Shown piece after piece: positions 23,554 through 34,152 of a DNA stretch of 64,000 nt. Origin of the DNA: Pollenia angustigena (lineage: Eukaryota > Arthropoda > Insecta > Diptera > Polleniidae); NCBI GenBank assembly GCA_930367215.1, contig OV884056.1, forward strand, positions 316,230,709 to 316,294,708, in the 5' to 3' direction. The translations under genes and the position numbers were made by a program. The stretch's first letter is position 1. Every line of letters begins with the position of its first letter. The notes under the pieces were generated by a model. That model was not told the DNA's origin, searched no databases, and saw nothing but the letters and a program-made list of their open reading frames with translations.

Positions 23554-24560
23554 AGCCGTGCGCAAAATGGCCCCAGAAAATATGGCCCCAAAAGTAAAAT
23601 GAAAAACGGCCCCAAAATTTTACATGAGGCACAACAACACGCAATTTTGGCGCAATTTTTTTGTTTTCTTTTTTTGTCATTTTTCATTTTTTCGTTAGGT
23701 TGTTTTTGCATTTTAAGTGGAATGAAAAATTACCCCAATATCAAGGAATGCAAAATGGCATCAAATAAAATCACAATTTTTACTTTGGGGCTATTTTGCG
23801 TCTACTAATAAAAAATGCAAATTTTAAGAAATGAAAAATCACCCCAAACATTTTTACGCAAAATTTATAAAATTCTATGTAAAAGTTTCTAGGGAAAGCA
23901 TAAAAAACCCGTATTCTGATACCAAAGTAGAGAAAATCCTTGCCGGTTATGCAGAGATGCTTTAGTTAGCGAAGCCGGTATTTGTTATACCATAGAGGAA
24001 AAAATCATTGAGCCCGGCCGAAGGCTGGCTATGTAGTGAAGCTTTAGGGAGCGAAGCCAGTGTTCGTTATACCAAAGAGAAGCTTTAGTTAGCGAAGCCA
24101 GTATTCGTTATACCACAGATGAGAAAATTCTTGCGCAAGGCCGCAGGCCGTCTATAACGTGAAGATTTAGTAAGCAAAGCCTGTTTTCGTCATACCATAA
24201 AGAAAAAATCCTTGCGCATGGCCGAAAGCCCAACCATGCTATCAATCGTACGATTTTTAAAACCAAAACTGTATAATTATCCGGATTTTGAAATCGGGAT
24301 TCTAAGTTTCGGGCATATGAACTCCACCGAAAAGTTTTAATGTAACTTTCTTTGACGTAATTTTTCATAATGAAGAATAACCCCAAATTTAGGGTCATAT
24401 TTCCTTTTTTGTTTTAGGGTTATTTTTAATTTTGTTTGGGGTAATTTTTCATTAAAAAAATGGAACCATATTGCATTATAAAAAATAGCCCCAAATTTGG
24501 GGTCAATTTTCATTAATTTTTTTGGGGCCATATTTCCTGGGGCTATATTTCGCAGCGCCT
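23554..24560. mobile_element. Element with 8-bp CAACTTTT duplication, 1007 bp
   Basis: The ends AGCCGTGCGCAAAATGGCCC and inverted AGGCGCTGCGAAATATAGCC pair imperfectly and continue into CCCAGRAAATATGGCCCC. CAACTTTT lies on both sides (23546-23553, 24561-24568), an 8-bp target duplication as made by hAT elements. CCCCAAA phrases recur in both arms. The middle, 23926-24215, is a decayed tandem repeat with units of about 80 bp containing GCGAAGCCNGTNTTCGTTAT. Confidence 0.75.
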
Positions 24561-24913
24561 CAACTTTTGGGAACAAAAATTTTCGTTTTTATTGAATTTT
24601 TATACTCTATAAAAAAAAAATTATTAAAAATTATATTTCAGTTGTATTTTTTATTTGTATAATTCTTATTTTTTCTTTTTTAAAAATATATGTTATATAT
24701 GAGGGGCTTAAAGCACAAGGGGTTTAAGTGCCTTTTTCAAAAATTGAGTTTACATATGGAATTATAGGTAAAGTTAGGAGAAGTTGTTCAGGGCACAAGA
24801 GGTGAACCTAGGATTCTCATCCGGACGCTAGATTTGGTGAGCAATTCAAGCACTTGACATTAAAATACCTGCTTCGCTTGGAGCACAAGCGAAACAACTG
24901 CTTTTGTCTCATT

Positions 24914-26370
24914 CCCAGCAAAAACTTACATTGCAAAGTAATGAGTTAAAAAGCTAATATAACGACTCTTCACTACTTATACATTGGCATTTTAACTCAT
25001 TATAGGTCTGTCTGCGTACACATATTTTGCGAAAAATGTTGCAAAATCTTGCAAAATGTTGTCTGCGTACTCCAAATCTCTTGCAGCGAGAGAGCCCAAA
25101 AGAGAATTTTTTGACAGTTGGAAGTTAGAGAACTTGCAAAATGTTACTGGAGAAATTTCCGCTTGTAAGATTTTGCAAATAGTTTGAACAGCTGTTTGAA
25201 TGAAATAGTTTTTGTGAAATGAAAATAAAAATTGAAATTTAACAATGGCAGAGGAAAGTAGTTAGAATTGTGTTGATTTTTAACGTTTATAATAAATTAT
25301 AATAAACAAAACATTTTACTTCATGCTAGAAACGTCCAAATATACAGTGCGAACGTGGCGTAAGTGGAGTGGAGATGGCAGAACCGATAGAACCAGCAGA
25401 ACTTTGTGGGACAAACTTTGCAATTGAAGAGGCGAGTATTTGAAATTGTGTTCCTGGCGAGCTGTTGGAGGGCACTGTATTGGGCATTTCATTCTTTTTT
25501 TTTCCATTGTAAGCCGGCACTATGATGGGCAATGTAAGCAAAAGAAGTTTTATAAAAAACCCGACAAATAAAACTAAAAACTAAGAAGAAATTGAATTTA
25601 CCAAATTAATAACAGTGTAATAAACAAGTTTTTTAATTAACAACACTTTTTAAGCTTCACTTTAATTAATAATTTTTTAATTTGCCTCGAGAATTCAATA
25701 TTGCTTACACATATGCTAAAATTCTTTTGCTTTGTTATTTCAATTGTTTACACACCGATCAGCTGTTTTTTTTGCAAAATTTCACTGGATACTGTCTGCG
25801 TACTTTTTGAGATTTTTTCAGCCGATAGAGTAATATTGGTCTTACTCTCCCAAAAAAATTTACTGAGTATTTGCTACTGGAAAAGTACCCAGACAGACCT
25901 TATTTTAACACGGTGATGTCATTGGAGGCAAGTACTTACCACCCTCGCTTACAAATAGGGAGTTAAATAAGTCATTACCACATTCGCTTACAAATAGGGA
26001 CTTAAATAACTTATTACTCCGATGTCACCAAAATTACAACTAACATGTCATGACTATAAAATTTCAGTACAGCATAATTTTTCATATTCAAATTTATTAC
26101 AAATTGTTTTTTATTTATAATAAAAAAAACAAATTGTAAGAACAAATATTTTAAATTAATTTGTATTAGATTTAAAAAAATTTCAACCGTAGATGCATTT
26201 TATTACGAATGAATTATAAATTTCGTTAATCAACTCATACACAAGTACTTAGGTATCAGATTATATGTCAGCCATTACCAAACTACTTCTATGTAATGCA
26301 GATGGTATGAAGTAGTCATTGAAAAGTAAGTTGTTCAGTAATGGCAAGTCATTACCAAGTTTTTGCTGGG
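24914..26370. mobile_element. Element with CCCAGCAAAAACTT termini
   Basis: The left end CCCAGCAAAAACTTACATTG pairs with the right end, whose reverse complement is CCCAGCAAAAACTTGGTAAT. Phrases of the type TAATGACTT and GCTTACAAATAGGGANTTAA repeat inside (for example near 25948 and 25991). Another element (25004-25900) sits inside it. Confidence 0.6.
25004..25900. mobile_element. Element with AGGTCTGTCTGCGTAC termini, 897 bp
   Basis: The left end AGGTCTGTCTGCGTACACAT and the inverted right end AGGTCTGTCTGGGTACTTTT share 15 of the first 16 bases. TAT flanks both sides (25001-25003, 25901-25903), a 3-bp duplication that fits a Harbinger-like insertion. CTGCGTAC recurs internally near 25051 and 25795. 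Frames of 63 and 71 codons on the minus strand (25316-25541) overlap one another and are not convincing. Confidence 0.65.
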
Positions 26371-26616
26371 TTATTTAACATAAGTCACTTGAACCCCTTG
26401 TGCTTTAAGCCCCTCATATTTAATACCTTTTGAAAATTCATAAATAAATAAAAAGTGTTGTTTATTTAAAAAAAATCCCGAAAAATCCCGCTAAAAACAA
26501 GACATGCAAAAAAAGTCATAAATGCATGGGTTCCAAGGATAATGCACTGGTTCTTTTTAGGCGAAACATGCAAGATTTTAACATTAGCGTGTCATTGGCG
26601 ACAATGGTTTTGCATT

Positions 26617-26801
26617 AGTTTAACGGCTCGTCATTAAAAGTTCAGGGATGCAGGCTAGAAACAACTAAACAAAGAATTAATTTTGTTGGAAGTTTAAAAT
26701 TTAATAACTTGCCTATAGAATTAAAATCCATAAACAGAATTTCTTGGTTTAAATCGCGTTGCAAACAAAAACTATTGGACAATTTCGAAACACTCTTGTA
26801 G
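26617..26801 (+). pseudogene. C-terminal fragment of a non-LTR retrotransposon reverse transcriptase
   Basis: Without a start codon, the plus strand reads an open frame ending at TAG 26799-26801. It contains RINFVGSLKFNNLPIELKSI followed by WFKSRCKQKLLDNFETLL. Many LINE and jockey-like polymerases end with this pattern: a FNxLPxEIK motif, then a FKxxLKxxLL helix just before the stop. The fragment is 61 codons; a stop lies directly upstream, so only the tail is kept. The call rests on this motif memory. Confidence 0.5.
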
Positions 26802-27012
26802 CATGTATTTGTATACATATGTTCATACATTTTTTCATTTTATCTTTTTTTTCTTTATTTTTCTCTTAGAACTTAATTATAAAATTTCCGCTTGGGAATT
26901 TATATTGAAACAACAATAAAAAATTACTGATTCGAAATCGAATAAAAGGATTTTTATTGCTTAATAAGAATTTATTTAGAAACGCTTTTCTTATAAGAGA
27001 AGATTTAAAAAA

Positions 27013-27729
27013 ATGTTGCCCCCCCCCTCCTGGCTACGCCCATGTATTCGTGTACTGTCATCGGAAATATGTATGCCTGCAAAGTTTCATCCATTTGCAT
27101 TGAGTAAAAGGCGGTCAAAAAAGCATTTTACAAAAAAAAAATTTTTGCCCCCCCCCCTAGATTTTATCCTGGCTACTCCCATGTATTCGTGTATTGTCAT
27201 CGGGGATATGTATGCCTGCAAAGTTTCATCCATTTGCATTGAGTAAAAAACGGTCAAAAAAGCATTTTACAAAAAAAAATTATGAACGGATCTTCACGAA
27301 ATTCAACAGCGTGATTTCCAGTCAAATAAAACAAATTTTTGCAAAATCTGTTCTCATTCCGTGCCTTGTTTCAGCATTTATGTTATTTTTTGTAACAAAA
27401 TTATCAATTTTTTTAGGTGGTGGTTCCACATTTTGATTCATAGCTCTGGTCCTACTGCACCGATTTTGCTGGATTTCAATCCCAAACTGCTTAGGATAAC
27501 TACAAGCAATTTGGCACAAAGTTTGTTTATTTCTTTTGAGTTGTTCGAAAGTGAGCTTGTTTTCAACAGACGGACAGACAGACGGACATGGCTAATTCGA
27601 CTTAGAATTACTCAAGGAGAATATATATACTTTATGGGGTCTGAGATGACTAATAAAAAAGTTTCACACGGAATGACAAGCTTAATATACCCTCTTCACA
27701 ACAAATTGTGGTGGAGGGTATAAAAAAAA
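27013..27729 (-). mobile_element. DINE-1-like Helitron, reverse orientation, 3' truncated
   Basis: Read on the minus strand from 27729 the element starts TTTTATACCCTCCACCACAA, then a stem, GAGGGTATATTAAGC, TTGTCATTCCG, and a GTCTGTCTGTCCGTCTG core near 27567-27585, the DINE-1 order. No 3' hairpin or CTTGTTT end is found at the left. The left part is a direct duplication of about 139 bp (27013-27151 and 27152-27290) sharing CCCATGTATTCGTGTA, C-runs and AAGTTTCATCCATTTGCATT. Frames of 77-120 codons here are by-products. Confidence 0.7.
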
Positions 27730-28630
27730 TGTTATATGAAATATTCATTTGAATAAGTGTGAATTAAAACCAATGAAGTAAAATTATTGTAATACGTACA
27801 TATTTTCATTGGTGCTCAATATAAATTTCAATATGCATTATCAATTGTATTATAAATTAATTAACAACAGACATGAAAATACTAAAAAATTAGGCATTTT
27901 GTACATATTTTAATTTTTTATTAAATTTTTTTTAAAGTTGTAAACTTTTTATTTTCAAAAATCAAAATATTAATCCTAATGTTATTTTTTTATTAAAGAA
28001 ATAGCTTCAAGTATTAAAAGATATTGAAAATAATTTTTAAATGTGATACTGATACAAAATTATGCGTAATGAACAAATCAAAAGTTAATTAGTAATACAG
28101 GTTTACTTTAAATTTCTTCGTACAATTTACAAACAGCAAATGCGTATTCTTAAATCCACTAATAAAACTATTAAGTATTCAAATTAAATGTATAAATTTA
28201 ATAAATCTAACTCAACTATTAATTTAAATTGCATAAAATATTCGACCCATTTAAATCCTAAAAGAATACATACCAAATTATAGTGAAATATTGCAATTCA
28301 TACATAAGAGTTGAATGGGAATATTTCATGTAATTTTACATGCGTTCAGCAATGAAAAATTTATTATAAGGTATGGAATTTAAATTCATTTAAGAAAATA
28401 AGTACTAAGAAATCATAAAAATAATCCCTCTTCTTGAACAACTTCAAAATTTTTTTGCTGACAAAAAGTAACTTCAAATAAATTTGCCATGGTATCAGCA
28501 GTACTATTATATAAGATTAAAAGTCTTGTTGTACTGTAATTTTTCTAATTAAATAAATGAAAAAATAAATAAATAAAAAAGTATTCTTTCAATATAAAAT
28601 TAATAATTTTTAATTTTTTCCCTTGTTATA
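27730..28630. other. Non-coding A/T-rich stretch
   Basis: Very A/T-rich with no inverted repeat, tandem repeat or coding signal that I can support. Confidence 0.5.
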
Positions 28631-28885
28631 AGTCCCAATTTACACTAGGGACATTTCTTGTCGGATATTTTTTGAATTCTCTTTTAATCATACCTGAGCG
28701 TTTGCATATAAAACATTAGAAGTCAGACAGAAATTAATACTTGTATGTGAACTACGAAAAGTAAGAAAGAGAAATGAAAAAATGTCCAGTACAGATGTTC
28801 ATGTACTACACACTTTACCTTTTCGACCCCTCACAATCAAACTTCGTCTGTCTGCAAGAAATGTCCGTAGTGTAAATTTGGACTT
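28631..28885. mobile_element. MITE with AATTTACACTA..GGACATTTCTTG arms, 255 bp
   Basis: Left AAGTCCCAATTTACACTAGG and inverted right AAGTCCAAATTTACACTACG pair over about 31 bp, into GACATTTCTTG. The ends sit in a TTATA/TAAC context and no clean target duplication is seen. It resembles in style the TAA-flanked MITEs nearby. Confidence 0.65.
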
Positions 28886-29318
28886 AACAAATTGATTTAA
28901 AAAAAAAATTTTTTTTGTAGATTTTTCTCTTCAAGAAAATCATATTTTAGCCAAATGACGAATTTTTACCAAACTTTCTGGCAACGCTATATATACCATA
29001 AAGTTTCAGCCAGTTAACGAGTACAGCAAAGTATGTACTCCCCCGCTATTCTCTTTTCATTTCCCTTCTATAAACTCAAGACTTTGCAAAGTAAACTTTG
29101 CCTGTCTAAAAGGGGACTTAGCAATAAAGCGGACAACCCTGCATTTAAACAACAACAATTTTGGATATGCGAGCTTAAAATAATTTTGAATGCAGGACGC
29201 GTAACGTCAAAACGCAAAAGCGCTATCGTAATCTTATTTTTTTCTATTATTCCTGACAACAACCAACGACTGCAGTGTGGCAGCACAACTCCTTTTAAGA
29301 GTACCAATTAAAACAATA
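28886..29318. other. Non-coding stretch, empty-site flank of a hAT element
   Basis: Overlapping frames of about 80-90 codons occur on both strands at 29033-29311, but neither looks like a protein. The stretch ends at the insertion site of the hAT element. Confidence 0.4.
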
Positions 29319-29326
29319 ATGCAGCG

Positions 29327-30690
29327 CAGAGACCTGCGCTGTAGGATTTCATCGGCGGCGGCTCGCTCCGGCTGTTAGCCGATGTGGCTGTCAGCCGATG
29401 GGATATGTATATTAAAATTATGTATGTGTATGTACATTTGTCTAAACATATTTGTATGTGTTTATATTATAACAAACAATTTAAGAAATTTTTCATACTA
29501 TAATTCACTACTCATGGCATAAAAATATGTTTTTGTTTAAACAAGAATTACATGTTTTCAATGACACAGGAAATCAAACATTAATTGAATAATTAGTTAT
29601 TACAGAGGTACAAAATTTAACATTTTTACATATAAAACAATTATAATAAACATCTTTTTTTAGAACTACTATTTATCTTTGTTCGGCTTGAAAACGGTCT
29701 CTTAAAAAAGGACAAAATGCGGTACAGTGCCACACCAAAATTTCGACCACGTTGAAGGGTGTGTTGGTGTGTTGACCGCCACCAAACATATTTGCGTTTT
29801 TCTCTTAAATTCACTTTTCTTGTTAAGCATATTTTCGTAATGCACGAAATCTGAATTGAACTCGCTGATCTCGGCAACCGTATCTCTGGAATCAGTTTCG
29901 TCCTCCATTACATCCTCTCACACAATTCTCACACATATTTATTTAATTTTGAATTGCAGCCAAATAAATACATAGTTTTTAAAACAATAAACACAACGCT
30001 GTTTAACAAAAGTGATTTGGTCAAATTTTTAAAGAGTTAAAACTTTTCGGCGGGAAAATACACAGAATAGTTATCACAAAAAATAATCAACGATTGCACC
30101 AGTGTAAATAACGATATATAGGAAAATGAGTGATTCCTATATATCATTATTTTAAAAATTTTGATGAAATGTTTGTGCTTTATAAACAAGAAACTAAGAG
30201 GGAGTTTACACGGTGTCTATTCAGACATGTCTAACAAACACGTTTGTTTTGTCTCTAACCCGAGAGAAGAAAGAAGGGCTGCCAAACAGACATGAAATGA
30301 GTTTTCATGTTTGTTTATAAGAATTTTCATGTTTTCAATTTGTATGTATGTGTATATTAGAATATTTGACATGAAAACAGACACGTTTGGAAAGCCATCG
30401 TAAAAAGACAATAGGTTTTTGGAAGCATGTTCAAAAGAGAATGTCAAAAAAAAGACATGTCTGGATATACACCGTGTAAACTCCCTCTAAGAGTTGCACT
30501 TTTTAAGGATAGAAAAACAAAAAATAATGTGGCAAGGTGTTAAAAAAAGAGAATAAAAATTATTTACAAAGTAATCGGTGGCTAAGCTGCAGCCGATTTT
30601 TAGCCGAAGAATTTTCGGCGGCGGTGGCTGCAAATATTTTCATCGGCGGCTGGCTAACAGCCGGCTAAGCCGCTTCGGCGCAGGTCTCTG
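29327..30690. mobile_element. Non-autonomous hAT element, 1364 bp, 8-bp duplication
   Basis: The termini CAGAGACCTGCGC and its inverse are perfect over 13 bp, and ATGCAGCG is duplicated exactly outside them (29319-29326, 30691-30698). CAG-starting ends with 8-bp duplications define hAT. Subterminal GC-rich phrases GGCTNAGCCG/CGGCGGC crowd both ends. A minus-strand frame at 29702-29908 (MEDETDSRDTVAEISEF...) may be the first exon of a lost transposase, but this is weak. A TAA-flanked MITE (30198-30487) is inserted in it, and a shrunken relative is at 49048-49200. Confidence 0.85.
30198..30487. mobile_element. PIF/Harbinger-type MITE nested in hAT, 290 bp
   Basis: The ends GAGGGAGTTTACACGGTGTC and inverted GAGGGAGTTTACACGGTGTA pair for more than 30 bp, into CAGACATGTC. 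TAA is duplicated outside (30195-30197, 30488-30490). It lies within the hAT element at 29327-30690 and so is younger than it. Confidence 0.85.
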
Positions 30691-30878
30691 ATGCAGCGGC
30701 TTTTGAGCGTTTAAACATGTGTGTATATGTGTGTTTGCAAGCAAATTTAAAACTCTGGTTTACCAGTTAAATCCTAAGAATTAAGAAAAATAATAACATG
30801 GTGCAAATCTACATAAAAATTGGTGATCAATAAGATACTTCAAATCCAACGAGAAAAAATTGTTTCCGTATGTATGTA

Positions 30879-32566
30879 CAGTAGAATCCCAATAATTGGT
30901 AGCCCGTTAAATCTTTATAATTCCTAAAAAAACCTGCAAGTCCCTTGAAAAAATCGTGCTAAGCCGCAATTATTCCATGCATTTTAGTGCCCTCTGTAAT
31001 TCGTATTTTTCCAATACAAAATCTGTTTAACCTCTTTTAAATCATGATTGGCTGTTGTTAATCTCTTAGATACGCAATGCCACGCAAAAAATCAACAGTT
31101 AAAAAATAATGTACGTACCTAAGTATGTGTGCATGTATTATGTATGTTTCAACAAAGTCGTACATGAAAGTAAAGCTGGATTTACCTTAAACTTTGTTAA
31201 AGAATTTTTCGTTTTATTTTCATTTTTCCATTTGTCATTTGATTAATGAATGAATACAGAAAACGACTTTTTTTAGTTTACACACAACCTAATGGAATAA
31301 GAAAAGTTTTTTTCTGCTCTTAAGAGTTGAGTTTACAATATGAAAGAGTTTCCACTTCATAAAACACCTGACCGGTGTTACCGTTCGCCCGACTAAAGTC
31401 GCAATTTGACCCTTTTTCAGCGGTCTGCGACTTTTTGTGAGACTTTTTTTTATCACCGACTTTTGCGACTATTTTAATTTTTCTGCTACTTTTTACCCTT
31501 TTTGTTAAGATTCTTACAAAACATTCAATTTTTTTATTATTTGTATCAAAAAAAAAAAAAAATCGTCAAAATAGCCTCGTCAAAATTTAAAAACAATTCA
31601 TAAATTATTGTTCATTTGGCAACACTTTTATTACATTTTTGCAACCTTGTCATGTATACAACGTATTTGAGGCGAATTCAGTTCAAGGTGGTGGCAAGTT
31701 TTGACAGTTCGGACCAATGTGTTTTAATTTGTCAGTGTTTTGTTAGAAATGGTTGACATTTCGAATCGTAAACACCAGCAATGCAATGCAAAAAACCTCT
31801 GTTGATTTTGGATTGTTGTAGTCTTAGCACCACCTGTAGTTTTCGAATCGTAAACACTAGCAAAGCAATGTAAAAACATGCAATTCAATGCTGTCATCTT
31901 TAAATTTAATAGACAAAGATATAGAAGACTGGATTCCCTGTGATGAACTTATTTCTAAATATAGAAATAAAATTTAAAAAAAGTAGTATTTATGTAGGTA
32001 TGTTAAGAAAAAGAAATATTGCGCCAAGATCAAACGAACGGAATTAAAGTAAAATTTTCAAGGGGCAATTTTAAATTTTGTCAAAAATATATTAACCTTA
32101 ACTTTTTTGGCTTGTTTTTAAACAGAAATTCTACTCCTTTGACCTTGGCAGCATACGACAAATTTATTAAACTTAAGTAAATGTTTTCACTATACATGAA
32201 AACATGGACAAACATGTACATTGTTATGAAATATGATAAAAATTAATTCTGCAATAAGCTTTTTGTTTCAATTGTTTTGTTATGCTTTTTATTAATAAAA
32301 AACGTTAAAAAAAAGATGTGCGACTTTTGTTTTCTGAAACGACTTTTTTTTGCGACTTTATTTTTATAAAACAACCTTTTGTGCGACTTTTCAAAAATTC
32401 CTAACGGTAACCCTGCACCTGACTAATGATATAAAGTCAAAATTTAGGATTTTTGATGTATGACTTTATTGCAGCAAAATTGTTTTTGTGTTGTATATTT
32501 TGTTAGTTCTAATAAATAAGTAGAAAACCCCCGTTAATGGCGGCTCCTTGCGATTACGATAGAAAA
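30879..32566. mobile_element. Old pogo-type element split by a hAT insertion
   Basis: The left end CAGTAGAATCCCAATAATTG matches the ends of the pogo MITE at 3283-3717 with two changes and is preceded by TA. The right end near 32520-32566 keeps a worn copy of the other terminus (CTCCTTGCGATTACGAT, compare CCCTTGCGTTTACGAAT at 3685). At 31077-31109 an 11-codon frame starts MPRKKSTVKK, similar to the basic start of many pogo transposases. A hAT element occupies 31373-32415. Confidence 0.55.
31373..32415. mobile_element. Non-autonomous hAT element, 1043 bp, CACCTGAC duplication
   Basis: The ends CGGTGTTACCGTT and inverted CAGGGTTACCGTT match at 11 of 13 positions. CACCTGAC is duplicated exactly (31365-31372, 32416-32423). 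Both subterminal regions are full of the motif GCGACTTTT or its inverse AAAGTCGC, spaced irregularly, as in transposase-binding subterminal repeats of hAT elements. No coding frame remains. Confidence 0.85.
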
Positions 32567-33982
32567 TTCCAAATATTTAAAATTGTTGTTTATTTTTCTC
32601 CATTTATTTTGCTTTCAATAATTCAAATTGAAAACACAAACTAATTTCATTTTATGTTTTATTTTTCTATAACAACACGATCGCAATCGGCGTATAGAAA
32701 AGAATCCGAGCTAAGTAGACGAAGGATGTAGTAACGCTTTTACTATTTTGCCACCACAATACGTTCACACGGATGCTTTCAGTTTTTGTGAAAATCAAAA
32801 GTATTTTAATTAAAATTTAATTTTCATCAAATTCACAATAAATCATACGTGTGAGTCTTTTTTTTATTACTAACACAATTACAAAAATGTGAGTTTGATG
32901 AGCTGGTTTAGAGCCGCCTTTGATTTTGTTTGCATATTTTATGATCAGAGTTTTATTTAGCGGGAGTCCCCTTTTTGAAATTATTTGAATTAAATTAAAA
33001 TAGACATAAACAGGGAAATAAAGAAAATAAAAGTAAAAAAAAAATCTATATCCTTTTAAGGATAACTTTTTTTTGTAAACTGCAGGGGATTAAATGAAAT
33101 TTTTTTGGCTTTTTAGGAAAAAATTTTGGTCTTAGGCCCACTGTAATATCATGCCATATATGAAGTTTGCATAGTTAGTAATAGATTGCGGCATTTCTGC
33201 ATTATTTATTACATTTCAAATATAAATTTTAGTTTTTTTCTCTCAATCTCACTTTAAAGGTGCTTAAGATATGACACAAAAATATTCACAGTCATTTACA
33301 AATGAAATACAAAATTTTTTTTTCTTAACTGCTAAAAAATTTTGGGACTGCTGAATTATAAAAAAAGGCAAACGTTACGGCTTTTGTTAAGCAAATGAAA
33401 GTAAAAGTGTTGAAATATCAATTATTTCTTTAGGTTAATAGTAGCATTAAATATGTGTTTAAATGGACGAAACACTATAAATAAAACTCTACATGACGAT
33501 GACGAAGACAAAGATTATAATGATTTTAGTTAACAAAGAAGAGAAAACAAAACACACAAGTAAAATAAAATATTTTATAGAAATTTCAATTGAAGTTCAT
33601 TGAAGTTGAGATTCAACATCATCGCCTTTTTTTGTACACATTTCAAAAGAAGATTGTATAATCAAACATTAAGACACATATTTATTGTCTTCCGCTTGAA
33701 GAAAATCAAAAATTAAATAAAACGGAATTTAATGATTTTAAAATAGATTATAAATGCAGCTCTATGTCAGGTTTTAGCGGGGTTTTTTTTTAAATTAGCT
33801 TAACCCGGTGCGCTTTGCTACCCCCATTGAATTGAAATGAGTAATATTTATTTAAACTGATTGGTATGGAAGGAATTGCTACCAAATTTAGATATTTCTC
33901 CAGATATTTAGACATTTATATTGTCCTTGTATGGGGGGTGGGGTCCCACGCGCTTACTATTGCAGCTCGGTTCTTTTAAACG
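32567..33982. other. Non-coding stretch
   Basis: A/T-rich sequence without a supported feature. A GC-richer tract (TGGGGGGTGGGGTCCCACGC-like) at 33931-33955 comes just before the promoter-like motif at 33983. Confidence 0.4.
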
Positions 33983-34037
33983 TTTTATAAATAGCTGATT
34001 AGAAATAATTAGTTCCAGTTACTACCTGTCTAGCATA
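33983..34037 (+). promoter_or_regulatory. TATA-type promoter candidate
   Basis: TTTATAAATAG at 33983-33993 is a good TATA box. About 30 bases downstream the sequence TTCCAGTTACT (34011-34021) resembles an arthropod initiator, and an ATG with a coding-like frame starts at 34038. The spacing is what a polymerase II core promoter would show. No expression evidence is available. Confidence 0.4.
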
Positions 34038-34149
34038 ATGACAGTGAATGAAGGTTCTAGTGGCGAAGTTACTAGCCGAATTACACAGTACAACACGAAA
34101 AAAAGTTATGGTGTTCTGACAATGGATTCTGGTAGAGGAGGACAAAAAG
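34038..34149 (+). CDS. Short coding-like segment downstream of a TATA motif
   Basis: The frame starts MTVNEGSSGEVTSRITQY and continues to SGRGGQK, ending at a GTAAGT that looks like a splice donor but coincides with a MITE insertion in TAA (34150-34152). With the MITE left out, the host reads GTAAGATC and the frame would stop within about ten codons. It could be a first exon or a small peptide gene. The longer 140-codon frame that runs on into the MITE hairpin is not credible. Product not recognised. Confidence 0.3.
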
Positions 34150-34152
34150 TAA

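Larger units (their letters stand above)
24698..26416. mobile_element. Element with GAGGGGCTTAAAGCACAAGG termini
   Basis: The left end (GAGGGGCTTAAAGCACAAGG from 24701) and the right end are near-identical inverted repeats over about 30 bp, running into GGTTYAAGTG. Both outer sides read ATAT, so the duplication is either ATAT or hidden in the A/T flank. It contains the element at 24914-26370. Confidence 0.7.
23492..26490. mobile_element. Interrupted element with TAGGGATGCC terminus (outer shell of nest)
   Basis: The left end TAGGGATGCCAAACGGGAAA and following ATCCCGGGATTTTT match the left end of the complete element at 40026-41000. The copy is split by insertions at 23554-24560 and 24698-26416. 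Sequence with repeated AATCCCG at about 26466-26490 resembles its interior, but no GGCATCCCTA right terminus was found, so the right boundary is an estimate. Confidence 0.5.

Noticed and set aside
27361..27723. 120-codon plus-strand frame
   Set aside because: Antisense to the DINE-1-like element, ending in its terminal stem; a by-product.
31665..31700. Another CCAAGGCGAATTC-type MITE end
   Set aside because: Only a short phrase (GGCGAATTCAGTTCAAGGTG) resembles the family and no partner end was found within the hAT.
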